Positions 1 through 9,039 are shown, numbered from the stretch's first letter. The stretch: DNA of 46,908 nucleotides from Lachnospiraceae bacterium (GCA_017619975.1 JAFZRH010000026.1:1-46908); one strand, 5' to 3'. Notes: a model not told the origin generated them from the letters alone. Program-made: numbers and translations.

Positions 1-1164
1 CCCTGCATCATCTTCATCGACGAGATCGACGCCATCGGCAAATCGCGCGATTCCCGCTACGGCGGCAACGACGAGCGCGAGCAGACCTTAAATGCCCTGC
101 TGGCGGAGATGGACGGCTTTGATTCGTCGAAGGGCGTGTTCATCCTGGCGGCGACCAACCGTCCCGAGGTGCTGGATCCGGCGCTCTGCCGGCCCGGCCG
201 CCTGGACCGGCGGATCATCGTCGACAAGCCGGACTTAAAGGGCCGTATCGCGGTCCTGAAGGTCCACGCGCGCCACGTCAACATGGGCGACGACGTGGAC
301 TTCGAGGAAGTCGCGCTCGCGACCTCCGGCGCGGTCGGATCCGATCTGGCCAATATGATCAACGAAGCCGCGATCCTGGCCGTGAAGAAGGACCGGAACT
401 ACGTGACGCAGGCGGATCTTCTGGAATCCGTGGAGGTGGTCATCGCCGGCAAGGAGAAGAAAGACCGCGTCATGAACGAAAAGGAAAAGCGCACCGTGGC
501 CTATCACGAAGTCGGTCACGCGCTGGCGGCGGCGCTGCAGAAGCATTCCGAGCCGGTGCAGAAGATCACCATCGTGCCGCGCACCATGGGCTCGCTGGGC
601 TACGTGATGCAGACCCCGGAGGAAGAGCGCTACCTGATGACGCAGGCCGAGCTCGAGACCGAACTGGTCACGCTCCTGGCCGGCCGCGCGAGCGAGGAAC
701 TGTTCTTCGAATCCGTCTCGACCGGCGCGTCGAACGATATCGAAAAAGCCACCAAGCTGGCCCGCTCCATGGTCACCCGTTTCGGCATGAGCAAGGAGAT
801 CGGCCTGATGGGCCTCGAGACCGTCACCGACGAATATCTGATGGCCCGAACGGTCATGAACTGCTCGGACGAGACCTCCGCACTGGTGGATAAAGTCGTC
901 AAAAAGATGCTGGATGAGTCTTACGCCAAGGCGAAGAACCTGCTGGATGAGAACCGCGAGGTCATGCACCGGATCGCGGACTATCTCTTCGAGAAGGAAA
1001 CCATCACCGGCAAGGAATTCATGAAGCTCTTAAAAGAAGTGAAGAGCGACTTCGAAGAAAAGCCGCAGCCGTCTCTGGCGGAAGAAATCAAGGCGGAAGA
1101 AGAGCACCGTCTGCCGCAGCCGGAAGAAACCGCGCAGCAGGCGAAACCGGAAGAAGCGGAATAA
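1..1164 (+). CDS. ftsH: ATP-dependent zinc metalloprotease FtsH (5' end cut off by window)
   Basis: Membrane-anchored AAA+ protease that degrades misassembled membrane proteins and some short-lived cytosolic proteins. The reading frame is open from base 1, so the N-terminal membrane segments and Walker A lie outside; 387 residues are visible. Seen in order: Walker B IIFIDEID (residues 3-10), the second region of homology ending in RPGRLDRR (about 64-71), and the peptidase motif HEVGH (H169, E170, H173; more often HEAGH). A third zinc ligand is likely the Asp of SNDIEKAT (D246). The C-terminal tail is Glu/Pro/Gln-rich, as is common in the family. No gene starts directly behind it; a repeat-rich gap separates it from degV. 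Identification is secure; only completeness is unknown. Confidence 0.97.
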   Translation, partial: PCIIFIDEIDAIGKSRDSRYGGNDEREQTLNALLAEMDGFDSSKGVFILAATNRPEVLDPALCRPGRLDRRIIVDKPDLKGRIAVLKVHARHVNMGDDVDFEEVALATSGAVGSDLANMINEAAILAVKKDRNYVTQADLLESVEVVIAGKEKKDRVMNEKEKRTVAYHEVGHALAAALQKHSEPVQKITIVPRTMGSLGYVMQTPEEERYLMTQAELETELVTLLAGRASEELFFESVSTGASNDIEKATKLARSMVTRFGMSKEIGLMGLETVTDEYLMARTVMNCSDETSALVDKVVKKMLDESYAKAKNLLDENREVMHRIADYLFEKETITGKEFMKLLKEVKSDFEEKPQPSLAEEIKAEEEHRLPQPEETAQQAKPEEAE

Positions 1165-1171
1165 AACATAA

Positions 1172-1288
1172 GCGCCGCGAGCCGGACGAAACTCTCCGAA
1201 CGCCCCTTGAGGCGACCTGACTGCTCTTACATTCCGGAAGGTCGCCGAAGCGGGCTGAGGAAAGTTTCGTCCGAGCGCGGAGCGGCGC
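1172..1288. repeat. Intergenic imperfect palindrome, copy 1
   Basis: The outer arms, 1172-1197 and 1259-1288, are near-perfect inverted repeats centred on CGGACGAAAC / GTTTCGTCCG. An inner pair GGCGACCT / AGGTCGCC is exact. Related copies lie at 5658, 9597 and 28372; the copy at 28372 also shares the internal GAGGCGACCTGAC and GGTCGCCGAAGCGGG blocks. It encodes nothing convincing, although an open frame runs through it into degV. Confidence 0.75.
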
Positions 1289-1300
1289 AAAGAGTCTCTT

Positions 1301-1366
1301 GCAAGTCGCCCCCTCCCGCCTGCTTCGCAGGCCCCCTCCCCCGTGTCCGGGGGAGAGCAAGTCGCC
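1301..1366. repeat. Double-hairpin element flanked by 10-bp direct repeats
   Basis: Two perfect hairpins stand side by side: GCCTGC-TTC-GCAGGC (1318-1332) and CTCCCCC-6 nt-GGGGGAG (1336-1355). The block is bracketed by the identical 10-mer GCAAGTCGCC at 1301-1310 and 1357-1366, which resembles a target duplication. The pyrimidine-rich composition matches small intergenic repeats I know from other bacterial genomes, but I could not compare it. Confidence 0.6.
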
Positions 1367-1416
1367 GGGCGCAGCATATCATTGCAAACATAGAAAAGAA
1401 GGAAGAGGAAAGTCCC

Positions 1417-2265
1417 ATGTCCAATTTTATCGTAACAGCCGATACCACAATGGACCTGCCGATGGAGGTCATCAAAGAACTGGATATCCGCCCCATTATC
1501 AGTTATGTCTCCATGGGAGGCGACAACCTGCCCGACTGGCCGGACATCACCTCGCAGGATCTGTTTGATTATGTGAAACAGAGCGGTCAGCTGCCGAAAA
1601 CGGCGGCCGCCAACCCGACGGACTATGAGGACTTCTTCCGAAAGATCCGGGAAGAGGACAGCCGCCCCATCATCCATATCGCCAAGAGCAGCGGCGTATC
1701 CAGCTGCTATGAAAACGCGGTGCTGGCCTCCCGCGAGATTCCGGACGTCTACGTCGTGGATTCGCTGGGCCTGTCCACCGGCAGCGGCATGCTGGTCATG
1801 ATGGCGGCAAAAACGGACAAGACCGATCCGAAGGAACTGGTCGCGGAGCTGGATGAATTCAAGACCCGCATCGAGTGCAGCTTCGTGATCGAGACACTGG
1901 ACTACCTGTACAAGGGAGGCCGCTGCAGCGGTCTGGCGGCGCTGGCGGCCGGGCTTCTGAAGCTCCGTCCCGAGATCGTCATGGAAAACGGCAAGATGCA
2001 CGCAGGCCGCAAGTTCCGCGGTCCGTACGAGAAGTGCCTCTACACCTTCATCGACGAGACGTTCAAGGACATCGAACGCTTCGAACCCGGCATTCTGTAT
2101 ATCAACCACACGATTCAGGACCGCAAGCTCCTGGAAGCGCTGATGCAGCATATCCGGGACTTTAACTACTTCGAGGACGTCAAGGAATTCACCGCCTGCG
2201 CCGCCATTGCGACACACTGCGGACCGAACACCTTCGGCTTCCATCCGGTACGGAAAAAGGCATGA
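1417..2265 (+). CDS. DegV family fatty-acid-binding protein
   Basis: A 282-residue protein of the DegV family, the usual length. DegV proteins bind a fatty acid and in some Gram-positives (FakB) present it to fatty acid kinase FakA; no fakA is in the window, so that role is inference. Seen: the N-terminal strand FIVTADTTMDLP with the family Asp, the TAAANPTDYEDFF segment (usually TSxPs in the family), the IHIAKSSGVSSCYENA segment and the GGRCSGL segment. The start at 1417 follows a GGAAGAGGAAAG ribosome site. An upstream in-frame ATG at 1207 is rejected because it would translate the repeat. Its stop overlaps the next start (ATGA), so it is probably cotranslated with the membrane protein behind it. 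Confidence 0.9.
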   Translation: MSNFIVTADTTMDLPMEVIKELDIRPIISYVSMGGDNLPDWPDITSQDLFDYVKQSGQLPKTAAANPTDYEDFFRKIREEDSRPIIHIAKSSGVSSCYENAVLASREIPDVYVVDSLGLSTGSGMLVMMAAKTDKTDPKELVAELDEFKTRIECSFVIETLDYLYKGGRCSGLAALAAGLLKLRPEIVMENGKMHAGRKFRGPYEKCLYTFIDETFKDIERFEPGILYINHTIQDRKLLEALMQHIRDFNYFEDVKEFTACAAIATHCGPNTFGFHPVRKKA

Positions 2266-3845
2266 AAAAGATCCTGAAAGGCTTCTGGAACTATATAGAC
2301 GGCGTATACGGCCTTCTGTTAAGCCTGTACGCTTCGCTTGCCTTCGGTTCGCAGGCGGTCCTGATCTACGATTCCTTCGCCGATATCGCGCGGGGAATCG
2401 TTCTTTCGATTTTCTTTTCTTTCCTGTTCTGTCCGCTGCTGCTGAAGAAGCTGCGAACGCTGGAGCTGAAAGCGCCCGGCGAAGCGGGACGGAAAGACCG
2501 GCTTCTAAGATGGCTGTTTTTCCTGATCCCGCTGGCGGTCATGCTGATCGCCTTCGCGGCTTTCTATCCGGGCGGTTTCGCGACCGATCCGGTCAATCAG
2601 TACGGGCAGGCGGTAAGCTCTCAGTACGGCGACTGGCATCCCGTCATCCATACGCTGCTGGCCTATAAGCTGCCGCTCCTTCTGACCGGCGGCTGGACCG
2701 GATCCGTCGTGCTGTTCCAGATCCTGTGGCTTTCGGCCGCGGTCGGGACGGTGCTCTGCGTGATCCTGAAATACGCCGGCCGGAAGATCGCCGTTTTTTC
2801 GCTGCTGCTTTTCGTGCTGAACCCGCAGCTTTCGTTCATGGCGATGTTCCCCTTTAAGGACATGAGCTTTGCGGCCTGCACGCTGCTGCTGACCGCCTTC
2901 AGTCTGGAAATCTGTTTCACCAAAGGCGAATGGCTCAGGAAAACGCCCCGCCTGATCGCGTTCATCCTGCTGCTGGCGCTCGCAACGCTTCTTCGGCACA
3001 ACGGCATCCTCTTTACGCTGCCCCTGCTTTTTGCGGTCTTCTGGTTTGTCGGAAAGAAGCGGACCCTGATCGTCGGACTGGGCGTTTTACTGCTGATGGG
3101 GCTGGTCAAGCTGCCGCTGCAGAAGCTTTTAAACGTTCAGAAGGCGGATCAGCGTCAGGTCGAGATGCTGGGCGTTCCGATGTCCGTCATCGGCGCGGTC
3201 GCCGCGAACCGGCCGGACGCGCTGGATGAAGAAACGCGGGAATTCGCTTTCAAAGTCGCGCCGCAGGAGGTCTGGGAGAGGGGCTATATCGACGGCTTCA
3301 ACTACGTCAAATGGGCCCCGGAGACGGACAACGACGTGATAGAAGAGTACGGTGCGGTCAGCGTCGTAAAGATGATGCTGAAGAGCATCAAGGCGTCTCC
3401 CGTGACCGCGCTGAAGGGGCTGATCCGGGTCACCTGCCCGGTCTATTCGCCTTTCTATTACTATCACTTTAAGGACGTCTGGGTCACGGACAATGCCTAC
3501 GGCCTGACGCAGACGGGCCTTCCGGCGCTGCGGAATCTGGAATACCAGTATTCTCAGCTGGCCGGCATCGTCGCGCCGCATCTGTTCTACTGCCTCGGCG
3601 CGATGCACCTTCTGATCCTGGCGGCGGTCCTGGCGAAGTGCCGTTTCCGGAAAAAAGAAGACTTAAAGAAGCTCTGTCTGGCGCTGCCGCTGCTGATCTA
3701 CAACTTCGGCACCGCACTCTTAATGACCGGGGCGGAGGACGCCTGCCGCTTCTTCTTCTACACCTATTTTGTAACGCCGCTGCTGCTGATCCTGTTCTTC
3801 AGGAAGGATGCGCAGGAGAGTCCCATCGCAAAAGGAGACGCATGA
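2262..3845 (+). CDS. Polytopic membrane protein, possibly GT-C-like (resembles DUF6020)
   Basis: A 527-residue integral membrane protein with roughly eleven to thirteen hydrophobic segments across its length. The motif region [14 protein letters not shown] followed by [10 protein letters not shown], then [15 protein letters not shown] and LRHNGILF, resembles a family of uncharacterised membrane proteins (DUF6020 in my memory) that look like GT-C glycosyltransferases: an early acidic loop and a charged FKD motif after a membrane helix. That would imply use of a polyprenyl-linked sugar donor at the outer face, which is inference only. Its start overlaps the degV stop by ATGA, and its stop overlaps the next start the same way, so three products are translationally coupled. 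I do not know its substrate. Confidence 0.8.
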   Translation: MKKILKGFWNYIDGVYGLLLSLYASLAFGSQAVLIYDSFADIARGIVLSIFFSFLFCPLLLKKLRTLELKAPGEAGRKDRLLRWLFFLIPLAVMLIAFAAFYPGGFATDPVNQYGQAVSSQYGDWHPVIHTLLAYKLPLLLTGGWTGSVVLFQILWLSAAVGTVLCVILKYAGRKIAVFSLLLFVLNPQLSFMAMFPFKDMSFAACTLLLTAFSLEICFTKGEWLRKTPRLIAFILLLALATLLRHNGILFTLPLLFAVFWFVGKKRTLIVGLGVLLLMGLVKLPLQKLLNVQKADQRQVEMLGVPMSVIGAVAANRPDALDEETREFAFKVAPQEVWERGYIDGFNYVKWAPETDNDVIEEYGAVSVVKMMLKSIKASPVTALKGLIRVTCPVYSPFYYYHFKDVWVTDNAYGLTQTGLPALRNLEYQYSQLAGIVAPHLFYCLGAMHLLILAAVLAKCRFRKKEDLKKLCLALPLLIYNFGTALLMTGAEDACRFFFYTYFVTPLLLILFFRKDAQESPIAKGDA

Positions 3846-5416
3846 TGAAAAAAGTTCTGATCATCGGAGCCGGCCCTGCCGGCCTGACGGCTGCCTACGA
3901 GCTGCTGGACAAGTCGGACGATTACGAAGTCACCGTTCTGGAGGAAAGCGCCTGCCTGGGCGGCATTTCCCGTACCGTAAATTACCGGGGCAACCGGATG
4001 GATATGGGCGGCCACCGCTTCTTTTCCAAGGTGCCGGAGGTCAACGACTGGTGGGAAAAGATGCTGCCGACGCAGGGCGCGATGCCGTTCGACGACGTTC
4101 AGCTGGGCCGCAGCTCCACGACGGTCCCGGGCGGCCCGGATCCCGAAAAGGAAGACCGCGTCATGCTGCGCCGCAACCGCCTCTCGCGCATCTACTTCAA
4201 CAGCAAATTTTTCGATTATCCGATCTCGTTCAAGTTCGAGACCATCAAAAACATGGGCTTCGGCACGACGCTGGTCGCCGGCTTCAGCTATCTGAAAACG
4301 CTGTTCTTCAAGCGGAAAGAAAACTCCCTGGAGGATTTCTACATCAACCGCTTCGGAAAGAAGCTCTATTCCATGTTTTTTGAGCGCTATACGGAGAATC
4401 TGTGGGGACGCCATCCCAGCGAGATCTCGCCCGAATGGGGCGCTCAGCGCGTGAAGGGCCTCTCGATCAAGGCGATCCTGAAGGATATTTTCGGGAAGAT
4501 CTTCCACAAGAAGAACCGCAAGGTCGAGACCTCCCTGATCGAAGAGTTTGCCTATCCCAAGCTCGGCCCCGGCCAGCTCTGGGAGATCACGGCGGCCGAG
4601 ATCGAAAAGAAGGGCGGGAAGATCCTGAAAGAAGCCCGCGTGACGAAACTGGTCAAAGACAGCGAAAACCGTCTGAGCGGACTGGTCTATGAAAAGGACG
4701 GAAAGGAAGTCTTTCTGGAGGGCGATTATATCATCTCCTCCATGCCGGTCAAGGATCTGGTCGCAGGCATGAACGACGTGCCGGCCGAGATCGCCGCGAT
4801 CGCGAAAGGGCTGCCGTACCGCGACTATATGACCGTCGGTGTACTGATCCCGCACTGCAATCTGAAGAACGAGACGAAGATCAAGACCATCGGCAATATC
4901 GTGCCGGACAACTGGATCTACGTGCACGACAGAAACGTGAAGATGGGCCGCCTGCAGGTCTATAACAACTGGTCGCCGTACCTGGTCAAGGATATCGGCC
5001 ACACGGTCTGGATCGGTCTGGAATACTTCTGCAATGAAGGCGACGAGATGTGGTCCATGAGCGATGAGGAATTCGCGAAGATGGGCATTTCCGAGATGGT
5101 GACGATGGGCCTGATCGATTCCGCTGACGAAGTGCTCGACAGCCACGTTGAGCGCGTCAAGAAGGCATACCCCGCGTATTTCGATACCTACGAGCACATG
5201 GACGAGCTCCGCGCGTTCCTGGATACGGTCCCGAACCTGTTCTGCGTCGGCCGCAACGGACAGCACCGCTACAACAACATCGACCACAGCATGTGCACCT
5301 CCTTCGAGGCCGTCAAAAATATCCTTGCCGGAAGCACCGACAAGGACAATATCTGGAAGGTCAATACCGAGCAGGAATACCACGAAACGAAGGCGGAAGA
5401 AGCCGGGGAGAAATAG
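3842..5416 (+). CDS. FAD-dependent amine-oxidase/UDP-galactopyranose-mutase-like protein
   Basis: A 524-residue flavoprotein. The N-terminus [18 protein letters not shown] is a Rossmann dinucleotide-binding motif (GxGxxG), followed by the second FAD segment [23 protein letters not shown]. The C-terminal FAD contact is probably [18 protein letters not shown] (about 476-493). The pattern fits the NAD(P)/FAD-dependent oxidoreductase group (COG1232-like) that includes protoporphyrinogen oxidase and UDP-galactopyranose mutase relatives, often found in polysaccharide loci. Exact chemistry cannot be read. Two adjacent start codons, 3842 and 3845, follow AAAGGAGACGC; 3842 gives the ATGA overlap with the membrane protein. 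A sugar-ring or polyprenyl-sugar oxidoreduction serving that protein is a reasonable guess. Confidence 0.85.
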   Translation: MMKKVLIIGAGPAGLTAAYELLDKSDDYEVTVLEESACLGGISRTVNYRGNRMDMGGHRFFSKVPEVNDWWEKMLPTQGAMPFDDVQLGRSSTTVPGGPDPEKEDRVMLRRNRLSRIYFNSKFFDYPISFKFETIKNMGFGTTLVAGFSYLKTLFFKRKENSLEDFYINRFGKKLYSMFFERYTENLWGRHPSEISPEWGAQRVKGLSIKAILKDIFGKIFHKKNRKVETSLIEEFAYPKLGPGQLWEITAAEIEKKGGKILKEARVTKLVKDSENRLSGLVYEKDGKEVFLEGDYIISSMPVKDLVAGMNDVPAEIAAIAKGLPYRDYMTVGVLIPHCNLKNETKIKTIGNIVPDNWIYVHDRNVKMGRLQVYNNWSPYLVKDIGHTVWIGLEYFCNEGDEMWSMSDEEFAKMGISEMVTMGLIDSADEVLDSHVERVKKAYPAYFDTYEHMDELRAFLDTVPNLFCVGRNGQHRYNNIDHSMCTSFEAVKNILAGSTDKDNIWKVNTEQEYHETKAEEAGEK

Positions 5417-5435
5417 AGACAGATCCCCACGTGAA

Positions 5436-5603
5436 GGGGCTGTGAAAAACGGCATCTCGTGTCATTCTGAGCGACGGCAAAAGCAACTGCTTTTGCCGGA
5501 GTCGAAGAATCTTTTCTCTTACAGCAGTAAGAGAATTCGCCCTTCGGGCGAAAGATCCTTCGCTATGCTCAGGATGACACATTCCGGTGTTTTTTCACAG
5601 CCC
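5436..5603. repeat. Nested palindromic element: multi-hairpin repeat inside a terminator-like inverted repeat
   Basis: The outer inverted repeat is GGGGCTGTGAAAAA (5436-5449) against TTTTTTCACAGCCC (5590-5603). Inside, TGTCATTCTGAG (5460-5471) pairs imperfectly with CTCAGGATGACA (5568-5579), and between them are three perfect hairpins: 5476-5497, 5514-5535 and 5536-5552. CGAAGAATCTTT near 5503 also pairs, with one mismatch, with AAAGATCCTTCG near 5551. The outer arms match the short hairpin at 7713-7747, so the inner block looks inserted into a copy of that hairpin. It lies 19 bp behind the FAD enzyme stop and may still act as its terminator. Confidence 0.75.
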
Positions 5604-5657
5604 TCTGCAAACGGAAGAGACGAAGAACACGGATTAACTGAAACCGATCATGGTTTG

Positions 5658-5737
5658 GGCCGAGCGAGCCGGACAATACTTTCGAGGGACATTGCGAAGC
5701 ACCAGTCCCGAGAAAGTTTTCGTCCGGGCGCGAGGCC
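5658..5737. repeat. Intergenic imperfect palindrome, copy 2
   Basis: Left arm GAGCCGGACAATACTTTCGA (from 5665) is nearly complementary to the right arm ending in AGAAAGTTTTCGTCCGGGC (5711-5729). It is the same family as the copies at 1172, 9597 and 28372 and is closest to 9597. It is followed directly by a 26-bp tandem repeat. Confidence 0.75.
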
Positions 5738-5807
5738 TTTCGTTTTGCCTCGGACGCGAGGCCTTTCATTTTGCCTCGGGCGCGAGGCCTTCACTTCGCG
5801 ATAGCTG
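5730..5807. repeat. 26-bp tandem repeat, about 2.5 units
   Basis: Units start at 5730, 5756 and 5782. Each begins GCGAGGCCTT; the first two continue TCRTTTTGCCTCGG and differ at two bases, while the third degenerates. The unit is itself a small palindrome (CGAGGC / GCCTCG). It appears to grow out of the right end of the palindrome at 5658-5737. There are no spacers, so it is not CRISPR. The rest of 5417-5846 holds no supported gene. Confidence 0.7.
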
Positions 5808-5846
5808 TGGCAGCGACGCCTTGCGCAGGGGGGCTTCTATCTGGAA

Positions 5847-6749
5847 TCATTCCCCGTAGCGCTGCAGATTCCCGAGGACCAGGCGCATCATCCGCTCGTG
5901 ATTCCGGCTCCCCACAAAACTGTTGTGCGGCGAAAGCAGCACGTTCTCCAGCTTCCACAACGGACTCTCCGCAGCCAGCGGCTCCTTCTCAAACACATCC
6001 AAAGCGGCTCCCGCCAGGGGGCCGTTTTTCAGCGCTTCGATCAGCGCTTCCTCGTCGATCAGCGGACCGCGGGCGGCGTTGATGAGCAGGCTTCCCGGCT
6101 TCATGCTTTCAAGAAGATCCCGGCTGATGATGTGCCGGGTCTCGTTCGTCAGCGCCATCGCCAGAATCAGGATATCCGCCTGCGGCAGGAGGGCGGGCAG
6201 ATCACTTAAAAGATGAAACTCATCTACGTTTGGATCGCTCTTGACGCTCCGGTTGACGACGAGGATCTTCGGACCGAAGGGTTTTAAGCGCTTCGCGATC
6301 TCGCGCCCGTAGGCGCCGAAGCCGGCCAAAAGAACGGTCTTGCCGCCCAGCTCGTCCCATTTCCAGCTCTTTTTATACTGTCCGTTCAGCTGTGCGCGAA
6401 AGCCCGCAGGGACGAGTTTTAAGAGCTCCAGGATCCGCATGACGGTCCATTCCGCCATCGGCGCGCTGTACACGCCTTCCGCGTTGTGAAGCTCGACGTC
6501 CCGCCCGCGGAGCCAGTCCAGCGGGAGCCGGTCCAGACCGACGCTGGTTGCCTGAAAATATTTCAGAGCGGTAAAGCCGCTGTAGTCTCCGTAGTAGAAG
6601 AGGCTGTTGCCGATAATGCCTTCATACTGCTCCGGATGATCCACCGGGACCCGCTCGTCGGGGTGCAGAGTGATCTCATGACCGAGTGCTTCCAGATCTT
6701 TGATATCCTTTTCCGTGGCCTTCAGTGAGCCGGTAACCAAAATTTTCAT
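5847..6749 (-). CDS. D-isomer-specific 2-hydroxyacid dehydrogenase
   Basis: A 300-residue NAD(P)-dependent oxidoreductase that would interconvert a D-2-hydroxy acid and the 2-oxo acid. Seen: the nucleotide-binding motif GFGAYG (GxGxxG) in mid-protein, the catalytic Arg in NAARGPLIDEEAL, the Glu in DVFEKEPL and the His in LSPHNSFVG, in canonical order. The family includes PdxB, SerA and glyoxylate reductases; this short form lacks an ACT domain, so serine-biosynthetic SerA is less likely. Substrate unknown. The start at 6749 is chosen over an upstream in-frame ATG at 6938 because AAAGGAAAAG stands just before it and the extra residues are unlike the family. It lies 64 bp behind the LmbE-type deacetylase and is probably cotranscribed with it. 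Confidence 0.88.
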   Translation of the reverse strand: MKILVTGSLKATEKDIKDLEALGHEITLHPDERVPVDHPEQYEGIIGNSLFYYGDYSGFTALKYFQATSVGLDRLPLDWLRGRDVELHNAEGVYSAPMAEWTVMRILELLKLVPAGFRAQLNGQYKKSWKWDELGGKTVLLAGFGAYGREIAKRLKPFGPKILVVNRSVKSDPNVDEFHLLSDLPALLPQADILILAMALTNETRHIISRDLLESMKPGSLLINAARGPLIDEEALIEALKNGPLAGAALDVFEKEPLAAESPLWKLENVLLSPHNSFVGSRNHERMMRLVLGNLQRYGE

Positions 6750-6813
6750 AACTTTTCCTTTCCTGCCGCCCGCCTGCCTTTCCTCACGCAGAGGGGGCGG
6801 CTTGTCACCCGCT

Positions 6814-7584
6814 TTATTCTCCAAACTCCGCCAGTACGTGCATCTGTGCGCTGCCCAGGACCCGGAAGCCTTCCGCGGTCCCGTGATGGGAGCGCAGCCC
6901 GTTCTCAAAAGCCCGCAGCCGCAGATAGGTCTCCACATCCTTCAGCGCGGCAGACCCTTCCGGGAACTGGCTCTTGTGGCACGCAATCGCCCCGATCTGC
7001 TTCCGGATCAGTCCCGTCGTGGCGAGAAAACCCGTCGGCTTCGCCGTCATGTAATACGCGATCGCCTTCACCGGAGCGGGAGAGCAGCCGTACTGCTCCA
7101 TGATCCCCCGGTTGTAGGCAAAGCAGGCGATCTGCCCGGCTGCGCGTCCCACATGCAGATGATCCGGATGGACCTCGTTCGTCGGGGCGGGATCCGGCGC
7201 GAAGATCACGTCCGGCTGAAAGTCCGAGACCGCCTCCGCGATGCCGCGCAGCAGCGCTTCGTCTTCATAAAAGCCGCCGTCGGAAAGATCCAGAAAGCGT
7301 ACGTCCGCAACATCCAGGACGGCAGCGGAGGCCAGCGATTCCTGCCGGCGCAGCCCGGCCAGCGCATCGCAGGAGAGCCCCTGATCCAGGTTTTCCGTCC
7401 CGTAGCGGCCGTCCGTGCAGATCAGAAAAGCGATCTCTTTTCCGGCCTTGCGCAGCGCGGCCACCGACGCGCCGGCGCCGATCTCGATATCGTCCGGGTG
7501 CGGCCCGATGAAGAGATACCGTTCAAAGCCCGTCAGCTTCGGCAGCGGCATGGCCTTCTTCAAAATAGATTTCGTCAGAGACAT
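6814..7584 (-). CDS. PIG-L/LmbE family deacetylase
   Basis: A 256-residue zinc-dependent N-deacetylase-like protein. The hallmark PHPDDIEIG (metal-binding His and Asp, about residues 27-35) and the later HPDHLHVG (third metal ligand region) are both present, so it should be active. Family members deacetylate N-acetylglucosaminyl compounds such as GlcNAc-phosphatidylinositol, GlcNAc-malate (bacillithiol) or antibiotic intermediates; the substrate here cannot be read. Start 7584 is set by GGAGG five bases upstream. A promoter TTGTCC-17-TAGTAT lies just upstream. It leads an apparent two-gene unit with the hydroxyacid dehydrogenase. Confidence 0.88.
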   Translation of the reverse strand: MSLTKSILKKAMPLPKLTGFERYLFIGPHPDDIEIGAGASVAALRKAGKEIAFLICTDGRYGTENLDQGLSCDALAGLRRQESLASAAVLDVADVRFLDLSDGGFYEDEALLRGIAEAVSDFQPDVIFAPDPAPTNEVHPDHLHVGRAAGQIACFAYNRGIMEQYGCSPAPVKAIAYYMTAKPTGFLATTGLIRKQIGAIACHKSQFPEGSAALKDVETYLRLRAFENGLRSHHGTAEGFRVLGSAQMHVLAEFGE

Positions 7585-7613
7585 GATCGTCCTCCGCCTG
7601 TTCTTTGATATCA

Positions 7614-7642
7614 ATACTATCAGATTCCGCGGAAAAGGACAA
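7614..7642 (-). promoter_or_regulatory. Sigma-A-like promoter for the deacetylase operon
   Basis: Read on the minus strand: TTGTCC (7637-7642), a 17-nt spacer, TAGTAT (7614-7619). It is 30 bp ahead of the start codon at 7584. Matches and spacing are good, but the call is by eye. Confidence 0.55.
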
Positions 7643-7712
7643 GACCCGCCGAGGTTTTGCGCGATCCGGAGTTTCTTTGTAATTCGAGGAAGAAGACACA
7701 ACGAAAAAAGAA

Positions 7713-7747
7713 ACTGTGAAAAAACAGCGTTCGGTGTTTTTTCACAG
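7713..7747 (-). terminator. Hairpin terminator behind the M29 aminopeptidase
   Basis: A perfect 13-bp stem CTGTGAAAAAACA / TGTTTTTTCACAG with an 8-nt loop, about 40 bp behind the aminopeptidase stop. The T-run is part of the stem's 3' arm. The same arms flank the nested element at 5436-5603, so this is also a repeat family. Confidence 0.65.
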
Positions 7748-7785
7748 CCCCTTTATGCTTTGTTTTGTGCTTTTTACGGACCGGT

Positions 7786-9009
7786 TCAGAAAGCCCACTT
7801 GCCGCGGCGGAAGATCGGAACCGTCTTCCCGTCGCGGGTGACGGCGTCGATGTCCAGACCTTCGTAGCCGATCATGAAATCGTTGTGCTCCATGGAATCG
7901 TTGACGCCCAGAGCCCGGCACTCTTCGATGGTCTTGTTCTCGTATCCCCGGATCGTGTTGGTAAAGCCCGCGCCCAGCGCCAAATGGCAGGCGGCGTTCT
8001 CGTCGAACAGGGTGTTCCAGAACAGAAGGCCGGATTCGGAGATCGGGGAGTTGACGGGTACGAGCGCGCATTCGCCGAGGTAAGCGGAACCCTCGTCCAT
8101 GCCGATCATCTGCTCCAGCAGGGCCTGATTCTTCTCGGCCTTGACCTCGACGGCCTTGCCGTTCTCAAAGCGGACCCAGAAGTTTTCGATCAGTTCGCCG
8201 TTGTAGGAGAGAGGCTTGGTGGCGTAAACGATGCCTTCCGCCTTGCCGCGCATCGGGGAGGTAAAGCACTCCTCGCTGGGGATGTTGGCGTTAAAGCTGA
8301 TGCCCTGCAGGCTGGTCTCGGAGGCGCCCATAAACGTTCCTTCGGGGATCATGCCTACGGTGAGATCGGTGCCGTTGTCGCCCCGGTAATGCAGCTCGGC
8401 GATACCTAAGCTGTTCAGATAGTCGCAGCGCGCATGCAGATTTTTGTTGTGGGCTTCCCACTCCGCGATGGGATCTTCGGTCACGCGGGAGGTGAAAAGG
8501 ATGGCTTCCCACAGCTTTTCGATGGCCTTGCCCTTCGGCAGATCGGGGAAGAGCTTCTTCGCCCAGGCCGCGCCGGGAACGGCAGCGATGCACCACTGGT
8601 ACTTGTTCTCCATCGAGTCCCAGTACGGCTTGATGATCGGCCAGCGCTTCTGGTCGGCTTTGGCCATCTTGCCCTGATTGATGCCTTTTAAGCCGTCGGG
8701 ATCTTCGGAATCCAGGTAGATGCGGCAGGGCAGCGTATCGTTCCAGAACTGAAGGCGGGCCTTTTCCCACTCCTCCACCTTGGCCATGGTGGTCACGGTC
8801 TGGTGACGGACGTGCAGTTTCTCAAGGGGCTGATAGCTGAATTCCACCTTGACCTTCTTCGCGCCGGCTTTATAGCATTCGTCCACCAGCAGCTGAACGA
8901 ATTTCGGCTGGTCGAGATCGCAGTAGATCAGGACTTCCTGGCCCTTCTGGATGTTGGCGCCCATCCGTGCGATCAGGCGGGCGTATTTGCGCAGGATCGT
9001 TTGCTTCAT
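7786..9009 (-). CDS. Aminopeptidase, peptidase family M29 (AmpS/aminopeptidase T type)
   Basis: A 407-residue cytosolic metallo-aminopeptidase, the normal length. The typical N-terminus (KYARLIARMGANIQKGQEVLI) and the metal-ligand segments of the family are present: NIPSEECFTSP, DEGSAYLGECALV, the His-containing NAACHLALG and the SMEHNDFMIG stretch near the C-terminus. It would remove N-terminal residues from short peptides. The start is supported by AAGGAGATTTCAAC before ATG. It lies 30 bp behind the GNAT gene, likely in the same transcript, and ends ahead of a strong hairpin. Confidence 0.93.
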   Translation of the reverse strand: MKQTILRKYARLIARMGANIQKGQEVLIYCDLDQPKFVQLLVDECYKAGAKKVKVEFSYQPLEKLHVRHQTVTTMAKVEEWEKARLQFWNDTLPCRIYLDSEDPDGLKGINQGKMAKADQKRWPIIKPYWDSMENKYQWCIAAVPGAAWAKKLFPDLPKGKAIEKLWEAILFTSRVTEDPIAEWEAHNKNLHARCDYLNSLGIAELHYRGDNGTDLTVGMIPEGTFMGASETSLQGISFNANIPSEECFTSPMRGKAEGIVYATKPLSYNGELIENFWVRFENGKAVEVKAEKNQALLEQMIGMDEGSAYLGECALVPVNSPISESGLLFWNTLFDENAACHLALGAGFTNTIRGYENKTIEECRALGVNDSMEHNDFMIGYEGLDIDAVTRDGKTVPIFRRGKWAF

Positions 9010-9039
9010 GTTGAAATCTCCTTGTTGAAATATGATGAT

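Noticed and set aside
1207-1416. N-terminal extension of DegV from an ATG at 1207
   Set aside because: It would translate the palindromic repeats; the ATG at 1417 has a ribosome site and gives family length.
1030-2244. 404-residue open frame on the minus strand
   Set aside because: It lies opposite the end of ftsH and all of degV and has no family motif; it is a shadow of GC-rich codon use.
3764-5455. 563-residue open frame on the minus strand
   Set aside because: Fully antisense to the FAD enzyme, which has clear motifs; composition (Asp/His/Val/Leu-rich) is typical of an antisense shadow.
5730-5807. CRISPR array
   Set aside because: The 26-bp units are contiguous without spacers, and no cas gene is near.
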